DNA of 64,000 nucleotides, from assembly GCF_900156515.1 (NCBI RefSeq), contig NZ_FTNU01000001.1:186001-250000 (forward strand), in the 5' to 3' direction. Positions 55,390-63,965 of this stretch are shown piece by piece (the stretch's first letter is position 1; each line of letters starts with the position of its first letter). Origin of the DNA: Moraxella cuniculi DSM 21768 (GTDB lineage: Bacteria > Pseudomonadota > Gammaproteobacteria > Pseudomonadales > Moraxellaceae). Made by a program: the position numbers and the translations under genes. The notes below the pieces were generated by a model. It had not been told where the DNA came from and ran no database searches. It saw only the letters and a program-made list of their open reading frames with translations.

Positions 55390-55701
55390 ATGTACGCAGT
55401 AATCAAAAGTGGCGGTAAGCAACACCGTGTCAGCGTTGGCGAGACTTTGAAAGTTGAGCTACTAAAAGCCAATGTCGGCGATACGCTAAAAATCGAAGAT
55501 GTGCTGATGGTGGTTAATGGTGCTGATATTAAAATCGGTGAGCCACTCGTTGCTGGTGCCAGTGTAGAAGCTGAAGTGGTTAGCCATGGTCGTGGCAAAA
55601 AGGTGCGTATCGTTAAGCATCGTCGCCGCAAGCACTATCACAAAGAGCAAGGCCATCGCCAATGGTTCACTGAACTAAATATCAAAGCCATTAACGCTTA
55701 A
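55390..55701 (+). CDS. rplU: 50S ribosomal protein L21
   Basis: A 103-residue ribosomal protein starting [18 protein letters not shown], with the basic C-terminal [31 protein letters not shown] that contacts 23S rRNA. A longer in-frame reading to 55249 has no ribosomal similarity; the ATG at 55390 follows a GGAG site. rpmA follows 51 bases later, as in most bacteria. Confidence 0.98.
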   Translation: MYAVIKSGGKQHRVSVGETLKVELLKANVGDTLKIEDVLMVVNGADIKIGEPLVAGASVEAEVVSHGRGKKVRIVKHRRRKHYHKEQGHRQWFTELNIKAINA

Positions 55702-55752
55702 TTCACTTTTATATTTTGATACCATTGTGGTATTCTTACAGGAGATATTCTC

Positions 55753-56010
55753 ATGGCACATAAAAAAGCCGCAGGTTCTACTCGTAACGGTCGTGATTCT
55801 AACCCAAAAATGCTTGGCGTAAAAGTATTTGGCGGTCAAGATGTTGTTGCTGGTAATATCATCGTGCGTCAGCGTGGCACCGAATTCCATGCAGGCGAGG
55901 GTGTTGGCATGGGTCGTGATCACACGCTATTTGCCTTGACCGAAGGTGTGGTGAAGTTTGAAACCAAAGGTCAGTTTAACCGTCGCTATGTTTCTGTTTT
56001 GGCAAAATAA
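55753..56010 (+). CDS. rpmA: 50S ribosomal protein L27
   Basis: An 85-residue ribosomal protein starting [29 protein letters not shown], whose N-terminal tail reaches towards the peptidyl transferase centre. The ATG follows ACAGGAG. It is the final gene of its transcript, with a terminator 24 bases later. Confidence 0.98.
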   Translation: MAHKKAAGSTRNGRDSNPKMLGVKVFGGQDVVAGNIIVRQRGTEFHAGEGVGMGRDHTLFALTEGVVKFETKGQFNRRYVSVLAK

Positions 56011-56033
56011 TTTTTGCTGACAGTCTTACAGCC

Positions 56034-56066
56034 AAAGACTCATCGTGTATTCATGATGGGTCTTTT
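56034..56066 (+). terminator. Terminator after rpmA
   Basis: The stem AAAGACTCATC / GATGGGTCTTT (one G-T pair) is followed by T on the plus strand. Confidence 0.8.
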
Positions 56067-56092
56067 TGAGTTTAATAAATCTTAAGAATATT

Positions 56093-56890
56093 ATGATTGA
56101 TAATGTTTTGCTGGCTTTTTTGATTACTTGTGCTGCAGGCTTGGCAACTGTGCTGGGCAGCGTGCTGGTATTTTTCCAAAAAAGCCCAAGCCCTAGGGTA
56201 TTGGCTTTTGGACTTGCCTTTGCTGCAGGTGCGATGGTATTTGTCTCTTTGACAGAGATTTTTTCTAAGGCGGTGCAGAGCTTTACCACAGGTGGGCATT
56301 TGGGCTTTGTGTGGGCGACGGCGGCATTTTTGGCAGGTTTGCTCGCGATTTTGGCACTGGATCATCTGATTCCCAATCCGCACGAAACGCTTGATGTTAA
56401 CGACCCAAGATTTCAGGATCAAAATCAAAGCTACCTAAAACGCATTGGCTTGATGTCAGCTTTTGCCATCACTGCACACAATTTCCCCGAGGGCTTGGCA
56501 ACTTTTTTTGCAACGCTAGACAGTCCTACCATCGGGGCACCGCTGGCATTTGCCATCGCTGTGCATAACATTCCTGAGGGTATATCAATCGCCGCACCGA
56601 TTTATTTTGCCACACAAAACAAACGGCTGACAGTGGTCGCCTGCTTGATTTCGGGTTTGGCAGAGCCACTGGGTGCGGTGATGGGATATTTTATTTTGCG
56701 TCCATTTTTATCGCCAGATATTTTTGGTTGGGTGTTTGGCATGATTGCAGGCACGATGGTATTTTTGGCGATGGACGAACTATTGCCTGCAGCCAAGCGG
56801 TATTCTGCTGGGCATGAGACAGTCTATGGCTTGGTGGGTGGCATGGCGGTGATTTCCATCAGCTTAGCACTGTTTAGTATGCAGCAATGA
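56093..56890 (+). CDS. zupT: ZIP-family metal transporter (ZupT-like)
   Basis: A 265-residue inner-membrane importer of zinc and other divalent metals with eight predicted helices. The paired metal motifs HNFPEGLATF (helix 4) and HNIPEGISIAAP (helix 5) are those of ZupT. The region between helices 3 and 4 is polar (NPHETLDVNDPRFQDQNQ), without the His-rich loop of some ZIPs. The ATG at 56093 is preferred over 56066, which lies in the rpmA terminator. Confidence 0.9.
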   Translation: MIDNVLLAFLITCAAGLATVLGSVLVFFQKSPSPRVLAFGLAFAAGAMVFVSLTEIFSKAVQSFTTGGHLGFVWATAAFLAGLLAILALDHLIPNPHETLDVNDPRFQDQNQSYLKRIGLMSAFAITAHNFPEGLATFFATLDSPTIGAPLAFAIAVHNIPEGISIAAPIYFATQNKRLTVVACLISGLAEPLGAVMGYFILRPFLSPDIFGWVFGMIAGTMVFLAMDELLPAAKRYSAGHETVYGLVGGMAVISISLALFSMQQ

Positions 56891-56896
56891 ACCAAA

Positions 56897-56924
56897 AAAA
56901 GCTCCATCATACATGGAGCTTTTG
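56897..56924. terminator. Bidirectional terminator between zupT and the DUF2057 gene
   Basis: The stem AAAAGCTCCAT / ATGGAGCTTTT has T runs in both directions and serves the convergent genes either side. Confidence 0.88.
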
Positions 56925-56929
56925 TTGAT

Positions 56930-57559
56930 TTATTTTTGAATCCATTGGCGGATTTTTTCGCGTTCTTCTTCGCTGGCATTTAGCCACAGTTGCATAAAGC
57001 CATCAAGATTGTCTTTGTTTGCTGTATTGGTTGTTTTTGGTGGTTGATTGATGGCAGCAATGGCTTGTTGGTTGCTATTTACTGCTTGATTATCACGACC
57101 AAACATATTGCCAATAGCACCTGTGATGCCTGAAAGCAGTCCTGTGCGGCTCTGAGTAGTGCTTTCTTGGGCGATGATGCTGCCATTATGAGCGATTGCC
57201 AAGGTTGGGGCTTTGGCATATTCTTTGGCAGCGTTATAATTATTTGGCTGATTTGGCATAATGAGCTGATATTGTTGATTGTCCGCCAAATCTGCCGAAA
57301 TGGTGATGTTGTCAGATTTTAGGTAGTCGTGGTCGCTGTTGCTGATGTCAAACAGTCTGTCATAGCGTGCGGTGATGACATGACGACCAGCTTCTAGGCT
57401 AAAAGTTTTTTGCAAAGGTTGCAAAAGTCCGTGTCGGATTTCTTGTCCATTAATGGCGGTAACTTTGATATTATCATCAACCTGAAGTTCTACTTTGGCG
57501 ATGGCGATATTGCTGGCTAGGGCGATGCCCAATGCACTGGCGATGGTGATTTTTTTCAT
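56930..57559 (-). CDS. DUF2057 (YccT-like) periplasmic protein
   Basis: A 209-residue exported protein. Residues 1-21 are a signal peptide (ALGIALASNIAIA). Then come strands typical of DUF2057: VELQVDDNIKVTAINGQEI, LEAGRHVITARYDRLF and ITISADLADNQQYQLIMP. The middle, rich in Asn/Gln/Thr, is less conserved, and the C-terminus WLNASEEEREKIRQWIQK is a helix. YccT proteins have been reported as regulators of curli or stress in enterobacteria; the role here is unknown. Confidence 0.82.
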   Translation of the reverse strand: MKKITIASALGIALASNIAIAKVELQVDDNIKVTAINGQEIRHGLLQPLQKTFSLEAGRHVITARYDRLFDISNSDHDYLKSDNITISADLADNQQYQLIMPNQPNNYNAAKEYAKAPTLAIAHNGSIIAQESTTQSRTGLLSGITGAIGNMFGRDNQAVNSNQQAIAAINQPPKTTNTANKDNLDGFMQLWLNASEEEREKIRQWIQK

Positions 57560-57598
57560 AATAATCCTTGTTGTGGTTGGTAAATAAAATATCGATTG

Positions 57599-58384
57599 TC
57601 AATATTCTGTAGTAACTACATTGTCGGCAATCTCAAGCATAAAAGTCTCACGCAGGATAATTTCTTTGGCCTCGTTGATGGTTTTTTTGGGGATTTGTAC
57701 GCGTGATAATTTGGTAAATAAAGGCTTGATAAATTCCAAAACGCTGATGATGCCACCTGCATTATGAGGGCCTTCGATAACCAAATATTCAAAAATTTCT
57801 GCTGGCAGTCTCCAGTTTTTCTTTTTTAAGATGGTATTTATCAAGATGCGACGATCTTCGACATCGTTGTTATCAGGCAAGGTAAGCATGGGTGCCAGCG
57901 ATAGGCGAGTCTGCAGGTCTAACAAGCTGATTTGTAATTCACGAGCTGGCATGGTGGCAAAATACAGAATCTGCTTGCGGTGTTCACGAATGCGGTTGAT
58001 GAGATGAAACAAGCCCTCTTGCCACTCTTGCTTGTGGCGTACCAATTGCAAATCATCAATAATAATCAAATCAAACAGCTCAAGACCAACAAGAGATTCG
58101 GCATGGGGATCTTGTTCTATGATTTCGCTTAAGTTTAGGTTGATGACCATCTTACCTGTATGTCGTGTGTATTCATTGTAGATGGCGTTTGCCAAATGCG
58201 TTTTGCCAAAACCGCGATCGCCAACAATAAATAATTCGTGCAGTTTGCCATCGCGTAGTTTGGTGATGGCCTCCAAAATTGGACGAAAACTTGCGGACCG
58301 AAAATCGTCCAAAGTGATCTCTGGGCGAAGATCAAGGTTGATAAGGTCAAAATTACTTGCAGAATCTTGTAGCGTTTTGCTCAC
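57599..58384 (-). CDS. hda: Hda-like AAA+ protein related to DnaA
   Basis: A 261-residue AAA+ protein with the DnaA layout: Walker A GDRGFGKTHL, Walker B LIIIDDLQLV, sensor 1 in YFATMPAREL, and the box VII-like LQTRLSLAPML. It resembles Hda, which with the sliding clamp triggers ATP hydrolysis in DnaA. Two oddities are seen. The N-terminus (residues 1-20) has no clear clamp-binding QL(S/D)LPL motif, and the C-terminal part is longer than in E. coli Hda. It is encoded next to perM and purM, as is common for hda in Pseudomonas and Acinetobacter. Confidence 0.82.
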   Translation of the reverse strand: MSKTLQDSASNFDLINLDLRPEITLDDFRSASFRPILEAITKLRDGKLHELFIVGDRGFGKTHLANAIYNEYTRHTGKMVINLNLSEIIEQDPHAESLVGLELFDLIIIDDLQLVRHKQEWQEGLFHLINRIREHRKQILYFATMPARELQISLLDLQTRLSLAPMLTLPDNNDVEDRRILINTILKKKNWRLPAEIFEYLVIEGPHNAGGIISVLEFIKPLFTKLSRVQIPKKTINEAKEIILRETFMLEIADNVVTTEY

Positions 58385-58571
58385 GATTATTGCCCCAATT
58401 GTACGATAAATTATTCAAACATCACTGTTTGTGCCGTTGTTATTGTTGATTGAATTTTGTCTGTGCTGACAGTTTCTTGGGTATTGTGTTGCTTATATAT
58501 AGCACATATTGTATATTCCAATCAATAACTTTGTCAAATTTTATCGGTTTGTTGTGTTTTTGGGTGAAATA

Positions 58572-59678
58572 TCATTCATCTTCCCACAGTGGTAACTGCC
58601 TTTGACCCTTGTGCCATTCACTGCCCAAATAAGCCTCATAGGCATAGTGAAATAGCACATTAATCACTGCCGAAACAGGCAGGGCGATAAGCATACCAAC
58701 AAAGCCGAACAATGAAGCACCTGCCAGCACCGCAAAAATCACCCACAAAGGCGACAGACCGATTTTATCCCCCAAAAGCAGTGGTTGTAAAATATAACCC
58801 TCAACCGCTTGCCCAACCATAAATGCAGCAAAAATCAACCCCAAATAAACCCAGTCAAGCCCAAACTGGAATACCCCAGCAATCAACGCTGCAATGATGC
58901 CGATACCAAAGCCCAAATACGGCACAAAACTGGCAATACCTGCCATAATGCCGATAATCAGCCCCAGCTGCAGGCCAATCAATTGTAGTTGAATGGCATA
59001 AATCGCCCCCAGTAGCAACATGACCAGCAACTGACCTTTGGCGAAATTCATCAAAGCACGGTCGCAATCTTTGGCGATGCTAACAACTTTTTTGGTATAA
59101 GGTTTGGGTATGGCAATCCGCCAAGTTTCCAACCGTTTATCCCAGCCGAGCAAAAAATAAAAGGTCAAAATCGGCACCATAACCGCCAAGCCAATGTTAT
59201 TAGCAGCAGACATACCAGAGGTGAAAATTTGTTTGATGATGCCTTGTGCGTCCGAAACTTGATAATTGTTTTGCAAATAGGCAATCGCCGAATTGGAAAT
59301 CAAGTCAATATCCAGCGGCAGAAGTTGGTTGTCGGTATGCTGAGCAATCCACGCACGACCAGTGTCATTATACCAGCTGATAATCTGCGGCAGGGATTCC
59401 CACAGAAGCTGCAACTGAGCCCACAGCATTGGCACAAGCCAAATAATCAACGCCGCCGCGACAACGATACAGCTGATATACACCACCGAAATTGCCAAAA
59501 TTCTCGGCATGACAATTGATAATTTGCTGACCGTGGGATTTAAAAAATAAGCCAAAATAAATGCAGCAACAAAGGGGGCGATGACACCCTTCATTAAAAA
59601 CAACGCATAAACAAATATGCACAGTGCCACCAAAATAAATAAGCGGCGAAAAAATGGGTCAATTTTGTGTGGATACAT
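58572..59678 (-). CDS. PerM/AI-2E-family permease
   Basis: A 368-residue inner-membrane protein with about eight helices. It starts MYPHKIDPFFRRLFILVALCIFVY and shows APFVAAFILAYFLNPTVSKL, TSGMSAANNIGLAVMVPILTFYFLLGWD, FAKGQLLVMLLLGAIYAIQL and the C-terminal LQPLLLGDKIGLSPLWVIFAVLAGASLFGFVGMLIALPVSAV. The ATG at 59678 is the family start; the upstream reading to 59852 is a low-quality extension. It is divergent from purM with a 247-base gap. hda is 187 bases downstream on the same strand. Confidence 0.9.
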   Translation of the reverse strand: MYPHKIDPFFRRLFILVALCIFVYALFLMKGVIAPFVAAFILAYFLNPTVSKLSIVMPRILAISVVYISCIVVAAALIIWLVPMLWAQLQLLWESLPQIISWYNDTGRAWIAQHTDNQLLPLDIDLISNSAIAYLQNNYQVSDAQGIIKQIFTSGMSAANNIGLAVMVPILTFYFLLGWDKRLETWRIAIPKPYTKKVVSIAKDCDRALMNFAKGQLLVMLLLGAIYAIQLQLIGLQLGLIIGIMAGIASFVPYLGFGIGIIAALIAGVFQFGLDWVYLGLIFAAFMVGQAVEGYILQPLLLGDKIGLSPLWVIFAVLAGASLFGFVGMLIALPVSAVINVLFHYAYEAYLGSEWHKGQRQLPLWEDE

Positions 59679-59925
59679 GGCAGTGGCTAAAAATGGCAAA
59701 TAAATATCTATTGTAGGCGATTTTTGTTGAATTTGCACCTGATTTTGTGTATTTTTTCTGTGCATTTGCTGACATGGGAAATTCGGGCAGCTTTGGTGAA
59801 ATAATTTAGCCAATGATGATTTTTTCGCTGAAAATTTGGTATAATTAAGCAATTGATTGTGTATTTATGATTGATGATTTGACGATTAAATACTTTTTAT
59901 TTTTCAAGATTGATAAGGGCAAAGC

Positions 59926-60969
59926 ATGACCGAACAAACTTCATTAAGCTATAAAGATGCAGGTGTGGATATCGATGCAGGTGAAGCATTGGTTACACGC
60001 ATTAAGTCAGTTGCCAAGGCAACCAGTCGTCCAGAGGTACTGGGCGGATTGGGTGGTTTTGGGGCATTGTGCCGCATTCCAACAGGATATAAATCACCGC
60101 TTTTGGTGTCGGGTACAGATGGGGTTGGTACAAAATTAAAATTGGCATTGCAGCTAAATCGCCATGAGACCATTGGACAAGATTTGGTGGCAATGTGTGT
60201 CAATGATTTACTGGTCTGTGGTGCCGAGCCGTTGTTTTTCTTGGATTATTATGCTACAGGCAAACTTGATGTTGATACGGCAGCAACGGTCATTGCAGGC
60301 ATTGGCGATGGCTGTAAATTGGCAAATTGTGCCTTGATTGGTGGCGAAACTGCCGAAATGCCAGGCATGTATCAAGACGAAGATTATGATTTGGCAGGTT
60401 TTTGTGTTGGTGTTGTTGAAGAATCTGAAGTCATCACAGGCGAACATGTGCAAAAGGGCGATGTGCTGCTTGCTTTGGCATCAAGCGGTGCCCATTCCAA
60501 CGGCTATTCACTGATTCGTAAAGTACTTGAGCATACTGGGGTTGATGTGGCAACTTATCAGCTTGACGGTAAGTCGTTGGCAGATGTGCTGATGGCACCA
60601 ACTCGCATTTATGTCAAATCGGTCAATGCCTTACAAAAAACCTTGGGCAATGCCAACATTCATGCGATGGCACATATCACAGGTGGTGGCTTGACGGAGA
60701 ATTTGCCACGAGTATTGCCTGAGCAATTGGCAGCTCAAATTGACACAAAGAGCTGGCAGTTGCTAAGTGTATTCCAGTGGCTACAACAAGGCGGCAATAT
60801 TGAGACTGCCGAGATGTATCGCACCTTCAACTGTGGCGTGGGTTTTGTTTTGGTTGTGCCTGCCGACAAAGCACAATTGGCACAGCAGGAACTTGCCAAG
60901 CACGGAGAGCAGGTCTGGCAGATTGGAGAGATTGTTGAGAGAGATAGCCAAGCTGTGGTGTATGTCTAA
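59926..60969 (+). CDS. purM: Phosphoribosylformylglycinamidine cyclo-ligase PurM
   Basis: AIR synthetase of purine synthesis: it closes the imidazole ring using ATP. The 347-residue protein has [70 protein letters not shown] and [14 protein letters not shown]-like [14 protein letters not shown]. The ATG follows AAGGGCAAAGC. A TATAAT at 59840-59845 is the likely -10. The stop overlaps purN by one base (TAATG). Confidence 0.97.
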   Translation: MTEQTSLSYKDAGVDIDAGEALVTRIKSVAKATSRPEVLGGLGGFGALCRIPTGYKSPLLVSGTDGVGTKLKLALQLNRHETIGQDLVAMCVNDLLVCGAEPLFFLDYYATGKLDVDTAATVIAGIGDGCKLANCALIGGETAEMPGMYQDEDYDLAGFCVGVVEESEVITGEHVQKGDVLLALASSGAHSNGYSLIRKVLEHTGVDVATYQLDGKSLADVLMAPTRIYVKSVNALQKTLGNANIHAMAHITGGGLTENLPRVLPEQLAAQIDTKSWQLLSVFQWLQQGGNIETAEMYRTFNCGVGFVLVVPADKAQLAQQELAKHGEQVWQIGEIVERDSQAVVYV

Positions 60970-61634
60970 TGCCAAATCAATCTCGCTTAAAAATTGCCGT
61001 TTTGGTTTCTGGCAGTGGCTCAAATTTGCAGGTAATGATTGATGCCATGCAAAATGGTTCGTTGCCCATTGAAATTGTCGGTGTCATCAGCAATCGTGAA
61101 GATGCTTATGCCGTCGTGCGTGCCAAGACGGCTGGCATCCATGTCAGTGTGTTATCGCACACCACAAGCGGTAAACGCATGAGTATCGCCACTTTTGAAA
61201 AACATGCCTTGGAGCAGCTAAACACATGGCAACCTGATTTGGTGGTACTTGCAGGGTTTATGCGTGTGCTGTCGGCTGAATTTATCCATGCAGTACCATG
61301 TCCGATGATTAACCTGCACCCATCGCTCCTGCCAGATTATAAGGGATTAGATACGCATCATCGTGTGCTCCGAGCAGGTGAGGCTTATCATGGTTGTAGC
61401 GTGCATTTGGTTGTCCCTGAGCTAGATGCAGGGCAGGTGCTGACACAGGCTTGGTTGGCAATTTGCAGTGATGAAACAGCGGAGAGCTTGGCGTTGCGTG
61501 TTCAGAAGCTAGAGCATCAACTTGTACCGTTTACGCTGGAGCTAATCATCAAAGGCGTGCTAAATCTAGCCACAATCCAAGCAGGGCAGACAGAGGGCTT
61601 TGTGCCATTGCCGTATCGTTTATGGTTGGATTGA
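60969..61634 (+). CDS. purN: Phosphoribosylglycinamide formyltransferase PurN
   Basis: GAR transformylase of purine synthesis, using formyl-tetrahydrofolate. The 221-residue protein has KIAVLVSGSGSNLQVMIDAM, DLVVLAGFMRVL, NLHPSLLPDYKGLDTHHRVL with the catalytic His, and GCSVHLVVPELDAGQVLTQA with the catalytic Asp. It is translationally coupled to purM and followed by a terminator. Confidence 0.97.
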   Translation: MPNQSRLKIAVLVSGSGSNLQVMIDAMQNGSLPIEIVGVISNREDAYAVVRAKTAGIHVSVLSHTTSGKRMSIATFEKHALEQLNTWQPDLVVLAGFMRVLSAEFIHAVPCPMINLHPSLLPDYKGLDTHHRVLRAGEAYHGCSVHLVVPELDAGQVLTQAWLAICSDETAESLALRVQKLEHQLVPFTLELIIKGVLNLATIQAGQTEGFVPLPYRLWLD

Positions 61635-61654
61635 TAATCTTTGGCTTTGCTAAT

Positions 61655-61689
61655 AAAACACCATCAAGCTTCAGGTCTGATGGTGTTTT
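61655..61689 (+). terminator. Terminator after purN
   Basis: The stem AAACACCATCA / TGATGGTGTTT with an 11-base loop, then T. The 263 bases from here to the tRNA-Asn terminator hold no gene. Confidence 0.85.
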
Positions 61690-61952
61690 AATTTGTTGAT
61701 AATTTGCACGCCTTGATTGGGTTTGGCATAGGCTGGGGGTTTGTGTGGTTGAAAAATTGTTCCGCGATAAATGAGCATTTGGCAAATACAGCAGCAAGCA
61801 TGGCGATAAAATCGTACTTAATTTGGTCGATTATGTGAATCTTTGATGACTTGGCTGCTTTGCCCATTGTGTCAAGTTTCAAAGATGGTGCATTATCCGC
61901 ACCAAATTAGGCTGATAAACTTCCGTGAGTAATGCGTTTTATAGATAAGCAA

Positions 61953-61978
61953 AAGCCCTTAGTTATAACTAAGGGCTT
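61953..61978 (-). terminator. Terminator of the second tRNA-Asn gene
   Basis: A 26-base near-perfect palindrome AAGCCCTTAGTT / AACTAAGGGCTT with TTTT after it on the minus strand, 7 bases after the tRNA. Confidence 0.78.
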
Positions 61979-61985
61979 CTTAATA

Positions 61986-62061
61986 TGGCTCCCCAACCTG
62001 GGCTCGAACCAGGGACACACGGATTAACAGTCCGATGCTCTACCGACTGAGCTATTGGGGA
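61986..62061 (-). tRNA. tRNA-Asn(GTT), second copy
   Basis: 76 bases on the minus strand, identical to the gene at 5362-5437, with anticodon GTT and an encoded CCA. Here it forms its own unit with a consensus promoter and terminator. Confidence 0.97.
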
Positions 62062-62101
62062 ATGTCGGTATCTTTCGGCTTATTGCCTCAAGATGTGGCA
62101 T

Positions 62102-62129
62102 ATTATAGCAGGTTATTTTTGCTTGTCAA
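62102..62129 (-). promoter_or_regulatory. Promoter of the second tRNA-Asn
   Basis: On the minus strand, TTGACA (62124-62129), a 16-base spacer and TATAAT (62102-62107), both exact consensus. Confidence 0.85.
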
Positions 62130-62166
62130 GCATTTTTTATAAAAAAATCTAAATTTTTATAAAAAT

Positions 62167-62347
62167 ACCAAAGTACCGCTACAAAGGGGAACCATGAACC
62201 GTGAAGTTCAGGGCGGATAAGAGTCATACTTATTACGGCTTCCTGATTCATCGGACGATGCAGGCCTGCTCAACAAAGTATGTAACCCAAATCCTAAGAT
62301 AAGATTATCGGCTCAGGAAATACGCTTTGCTGGCGAGTACTCCAGTG
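62167..62347 (-). ncRNA. ssrS: 6S RNA (SsrS)
   Basis: Small RNA that mimics an open promoter and binds sigma-70 RNA polymerase, lowering its activity in stationary phase. On the minus strand the region contains CCTGAGCCGATA (62290-62320 area) and CATCGTCCGATGAATCAGGAAGCC, the conserved boxes of gammaproteobacterial 6S RNA. The ends pair over 11 bases (ACTGGAGTACT from 62346 with GGTACTTTGGT ending at 62167, counting G-T pairs), as in 6S. The length is about 180 bases. A promoter with -10 TATACT and -35 TTGAAA sits just upstream. The fit to family boxes and secondary structure is good; the exact ends are inferred. Confidence 0.88.
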
Positions 62348-62353
62348 TTGTGT

Positions 62354-62381
62354 AGTATAGCAAATTTGGGAAAATTTTCAA
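62354..62381 (-). promoter_or_regulatory. Promoter of 6S RNA
   Basis: On the minus strand, TTGAAA (62376-62381), a 16-base spacer and TATACT (62354-62359). Transcription would begin near 62347, matching the folded RNA end. Confidence 0.75.
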
Positions 62382-62474
62382 TAGAAAAAATGCCAAAAAA
62401 TTCAGTAACTGATTGAATTTTCGGCAAAAATATTTTATTTTCTATAATAGGAATGGATTAAGAGCAGGCATAAA

Positions 62475-62502
62475 AATACCCATCATAATGCTGATGGGTA
62501 TT
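62475..62502 (-). terminator. Terminator after rpmG
   Basis: Perfect 11-bp arms AATACCCATCA / TGATGGGTATT with TTTTTATG on the minus strand. Confidence 0.9.
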
Positions 62503-62518
62503 AAGTAAAATTGCAAAA

Positions 62519-62674
62519 TTATTTGATTTTTGCTTCTTTAAATAGCACATGCTGGCGAATTTTTGGGTCAAATTTTTTGATTTCCATTTTGCCAGGCATG
62601 GTGCGTTTGTTTTTGGTGGTGGTGTAAAAATAACCAGTACCAGCGGTAGAAACGAGTTTAATTTTATCTCTCAT
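62519..62674 (-). CDS. rpmG: 50S ribosomal protein L33
   Basis: A 51-residue ribosomal protein starting [24 protein letters not shown], then [26 protein letters not shown]. This is the Cys-free type of L33, so zinc is not bound. It is too short for many gene finders. The ATG at 62674 follows AGAAGGATA, 37 bases after rpmB. Confidence 0.97.
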   Translation of the reverse strand: MRDKIKLVSTAGTGYFYTTTKNKRTMPGKMEIKKFDPKIRQHVLFKEAKIK

Positions 62675-62711
62675 GATTGTATCCTTCTAAAACGATGTAA
62701 TGTGTCAAATC

Positions 62712-62948
62712 TTAGATTTTTTGACCTTGTGCGCGTAGATCAGCAAGCACTTTGTCAATGCCATGCTTGTCAATGATACGCATACCTTTAGAAGAAACAC
62801 GAAGACGCACAAAACGGTTTTCAGATTCTACCCAAAAACGATGGTTGTGTAGGTTTGGCAGAAAACGACGACGAGTTTTGTTGTTTGCGTGTGATACATT
62901 ATTACCCACTTGTGGGCGTTTTCCAGTCACTTGACAGACTCGAGACAT
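62712..62948 (-). CDS. rpmB: 50S ribosomal protein L28
   Basis: A 78-residue ribosomal protein starting [34 protein letters not shown], with [22 protein letters not shown]. One Cys and no zinc ribbon. The ATG follows AGGAG. It is the first gene of the rpmB-rpmG operon, transcribed from the promoter at 63131-63159. Confidence 0.98.
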   Translation of the reverse strand: MSRVCQVTGKRPQVGNNVSHANNKTRRRFLPNLHNHRFWVESENRFVRLRVSSKGMRIIDKHGIDKVLADLRAQGQKI

Positions 62949-63130
62949 GGTGAACTCCTAATCTTGGTGGCACGGATATTGAGCGGTATCGGGTGTGCCA
63001 GTTGCTGCTAGGTGCTATTAATGCGGTATGGACACAGCACAGATAAGCAGAACTTATTCATGGTTAGGCCACTTATTTCTTACCGTTAAAGGCGACGACA
63101 ATCAAGAAGTAGCAAAAAATTAAAGCCAAA

Positions 63131-63159
63131 ATTATACATGAAAGAATTAAATTTGGCAA
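63131..63159 (-). promoter_or_regulatory. Promoter of rpmB-rpmG
   Basis: On the minus strand, TTGCCA (63154-63159), a 17-base spacer and TATAAT (63131-63136). The leader would be about 175 bases long. The -35 box lies within a TTTGGCAA word on the plus strand. Confidence 0.72.
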
Positions 63160-63205
63160 GAATTTTATCAGATGAACTGCATTTGGCGGTGCATCTGATG
63201 ATGTA

Positions 63206-63553
63206 TTACGCTTTTGGTGTCAGGGCATTTTTGGGCATGCCAATTCCTTGCCAACCGTAGTGTAGAAAATTGCGGATATTGGCATGATCACTGCCTTCAG
63301 GATTTGCCAAGACGGCACGATAATGCTCGGCAAAAAGCGATAGGGTATCAAGCTGATTTAGCCCATGTAATTTGGCAAGGCTAAAGACTTTGGCACTGCC
63401 TTCATTGGTGCCAGCGGCGTTATTTAACTCGCCATTGCTAAAGCTGATTGGCGTGTAGTGATAATTTGTTTCAATAAAAGTTATCACATCGGCAAAGTTG
63501 AGGCGTTGATCGGCAACACCTGCCAAAATGCGTGAAATATCAGTCATTTGCAT
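63206..63553 (-). CDS. HopJ-family protein
   Basis: A 115-residue helical protein of the HopJ family, with FADVITFIETNYHYTPISFSNGELNNAAGTNEGSAKVFSLAKLHGL and HANIRNFLHYGWQGIGM, which are diagnostic. The family was named from Pseudomonas effector work, but it is widespread in non-pathogens and probably has a housekeeping role unconnected with secretion. csrA ends 18 bases upstream, so the two are likely co-transcribed. Confidence 0.85.
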   Translation of the reverse strand: MQMTDISRILAGVADQRLNFADVITFIETNYHYTPISFSNGELNNAAGTNEGSAKVFSLAKLHGLNQLDTLSLFAEHYRAVLANPEGSDHANIRNFLHYGWQGIGMPKNALTPKA

Positions 63554-63571
63554 GAACCATCTAGTTTTTGA

Positions 63572-63823
63572 TTATCGGTTGAAATAGTCATCATCATCAA
63601 AAGAAGGGGGTGCAAAATTACCACCTTGCTCCAAATGACTCATGTGCATTTGCATAGAGCGTTCGTGTTGAATGCGTTGATAGATTTCTTCGCGATGTAC
63701 AGCGATATCTTTTGGGGCATTCACACCCAAACGAACTTGATTGCCCTTGACGCCCAAAACGGTAACGCTGACCTCATCGCCAATCATCAAGGTTTCGCCG
63801 ACACGACGGGTTAAAATTAGCAT
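63572..63823 (-). CDS. csrA: Carbon storage regulator CsrA with acidic C-terminal tail
   Basis: RNA-binding dimer that represses or stabilises mRNAs by binding GGA motifs. The first 58 residues [37 protein letters not shown]...EEIYQRI match CsrA with the RNA-contact residues Arg6/Arg7 and the C-terminal helix. The total of 83 residues exceeds E. coli's 61 because of a Met/His/Gln-rich stretch and a tail ending FDDDDYFNR. Extended CsrA tails are known in Acinetobacter and relatives. The ATG follows AAGGAG. Confidence 0.96.
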   Translation of the reverse strand: MLILTRRVGETLMIGDEVSVTVLGVKGNQVRLGVNAPKDIAVHREEIYQRIQHERSMQMHMSHLEQGGNFAPPSFDDDDYFNR

Positions 63824-63918
63824 AAGTTACTCCTTATTATGTGCCAATATGCGTTGTTGTTAGCCCGATGAGTCCATCTATTATGAGAGCATACTGGCGA
63901 GGTGATTGGGCAATGCCC

Positions 63919-63965
63919 AAAAAAAATCTGCTCAATACAATATTATAAATCGCATTGAGCAGATT
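63919..63965 (-). terminator. Terminator of a gene beyond the right edge
   Basis: Perfect 12-bp arms AATCTGCTCAAT (63925-63936) and ATTGAGCAGATT (63954-63965) followed on the minus strand by TTTTTTTT. The gene it serves would lie right of the window and is transcribed leftwards; the last 35 bases show no recognisable product. Confidence 0.85.

Noticed and set aside
63206-63553. Type III secretion effector because of the HopJ name
   Set aside because: The family is widespread in bacteria without type III secretion, there are no secretion genes in the window, and the gene is in an operon with csrA.
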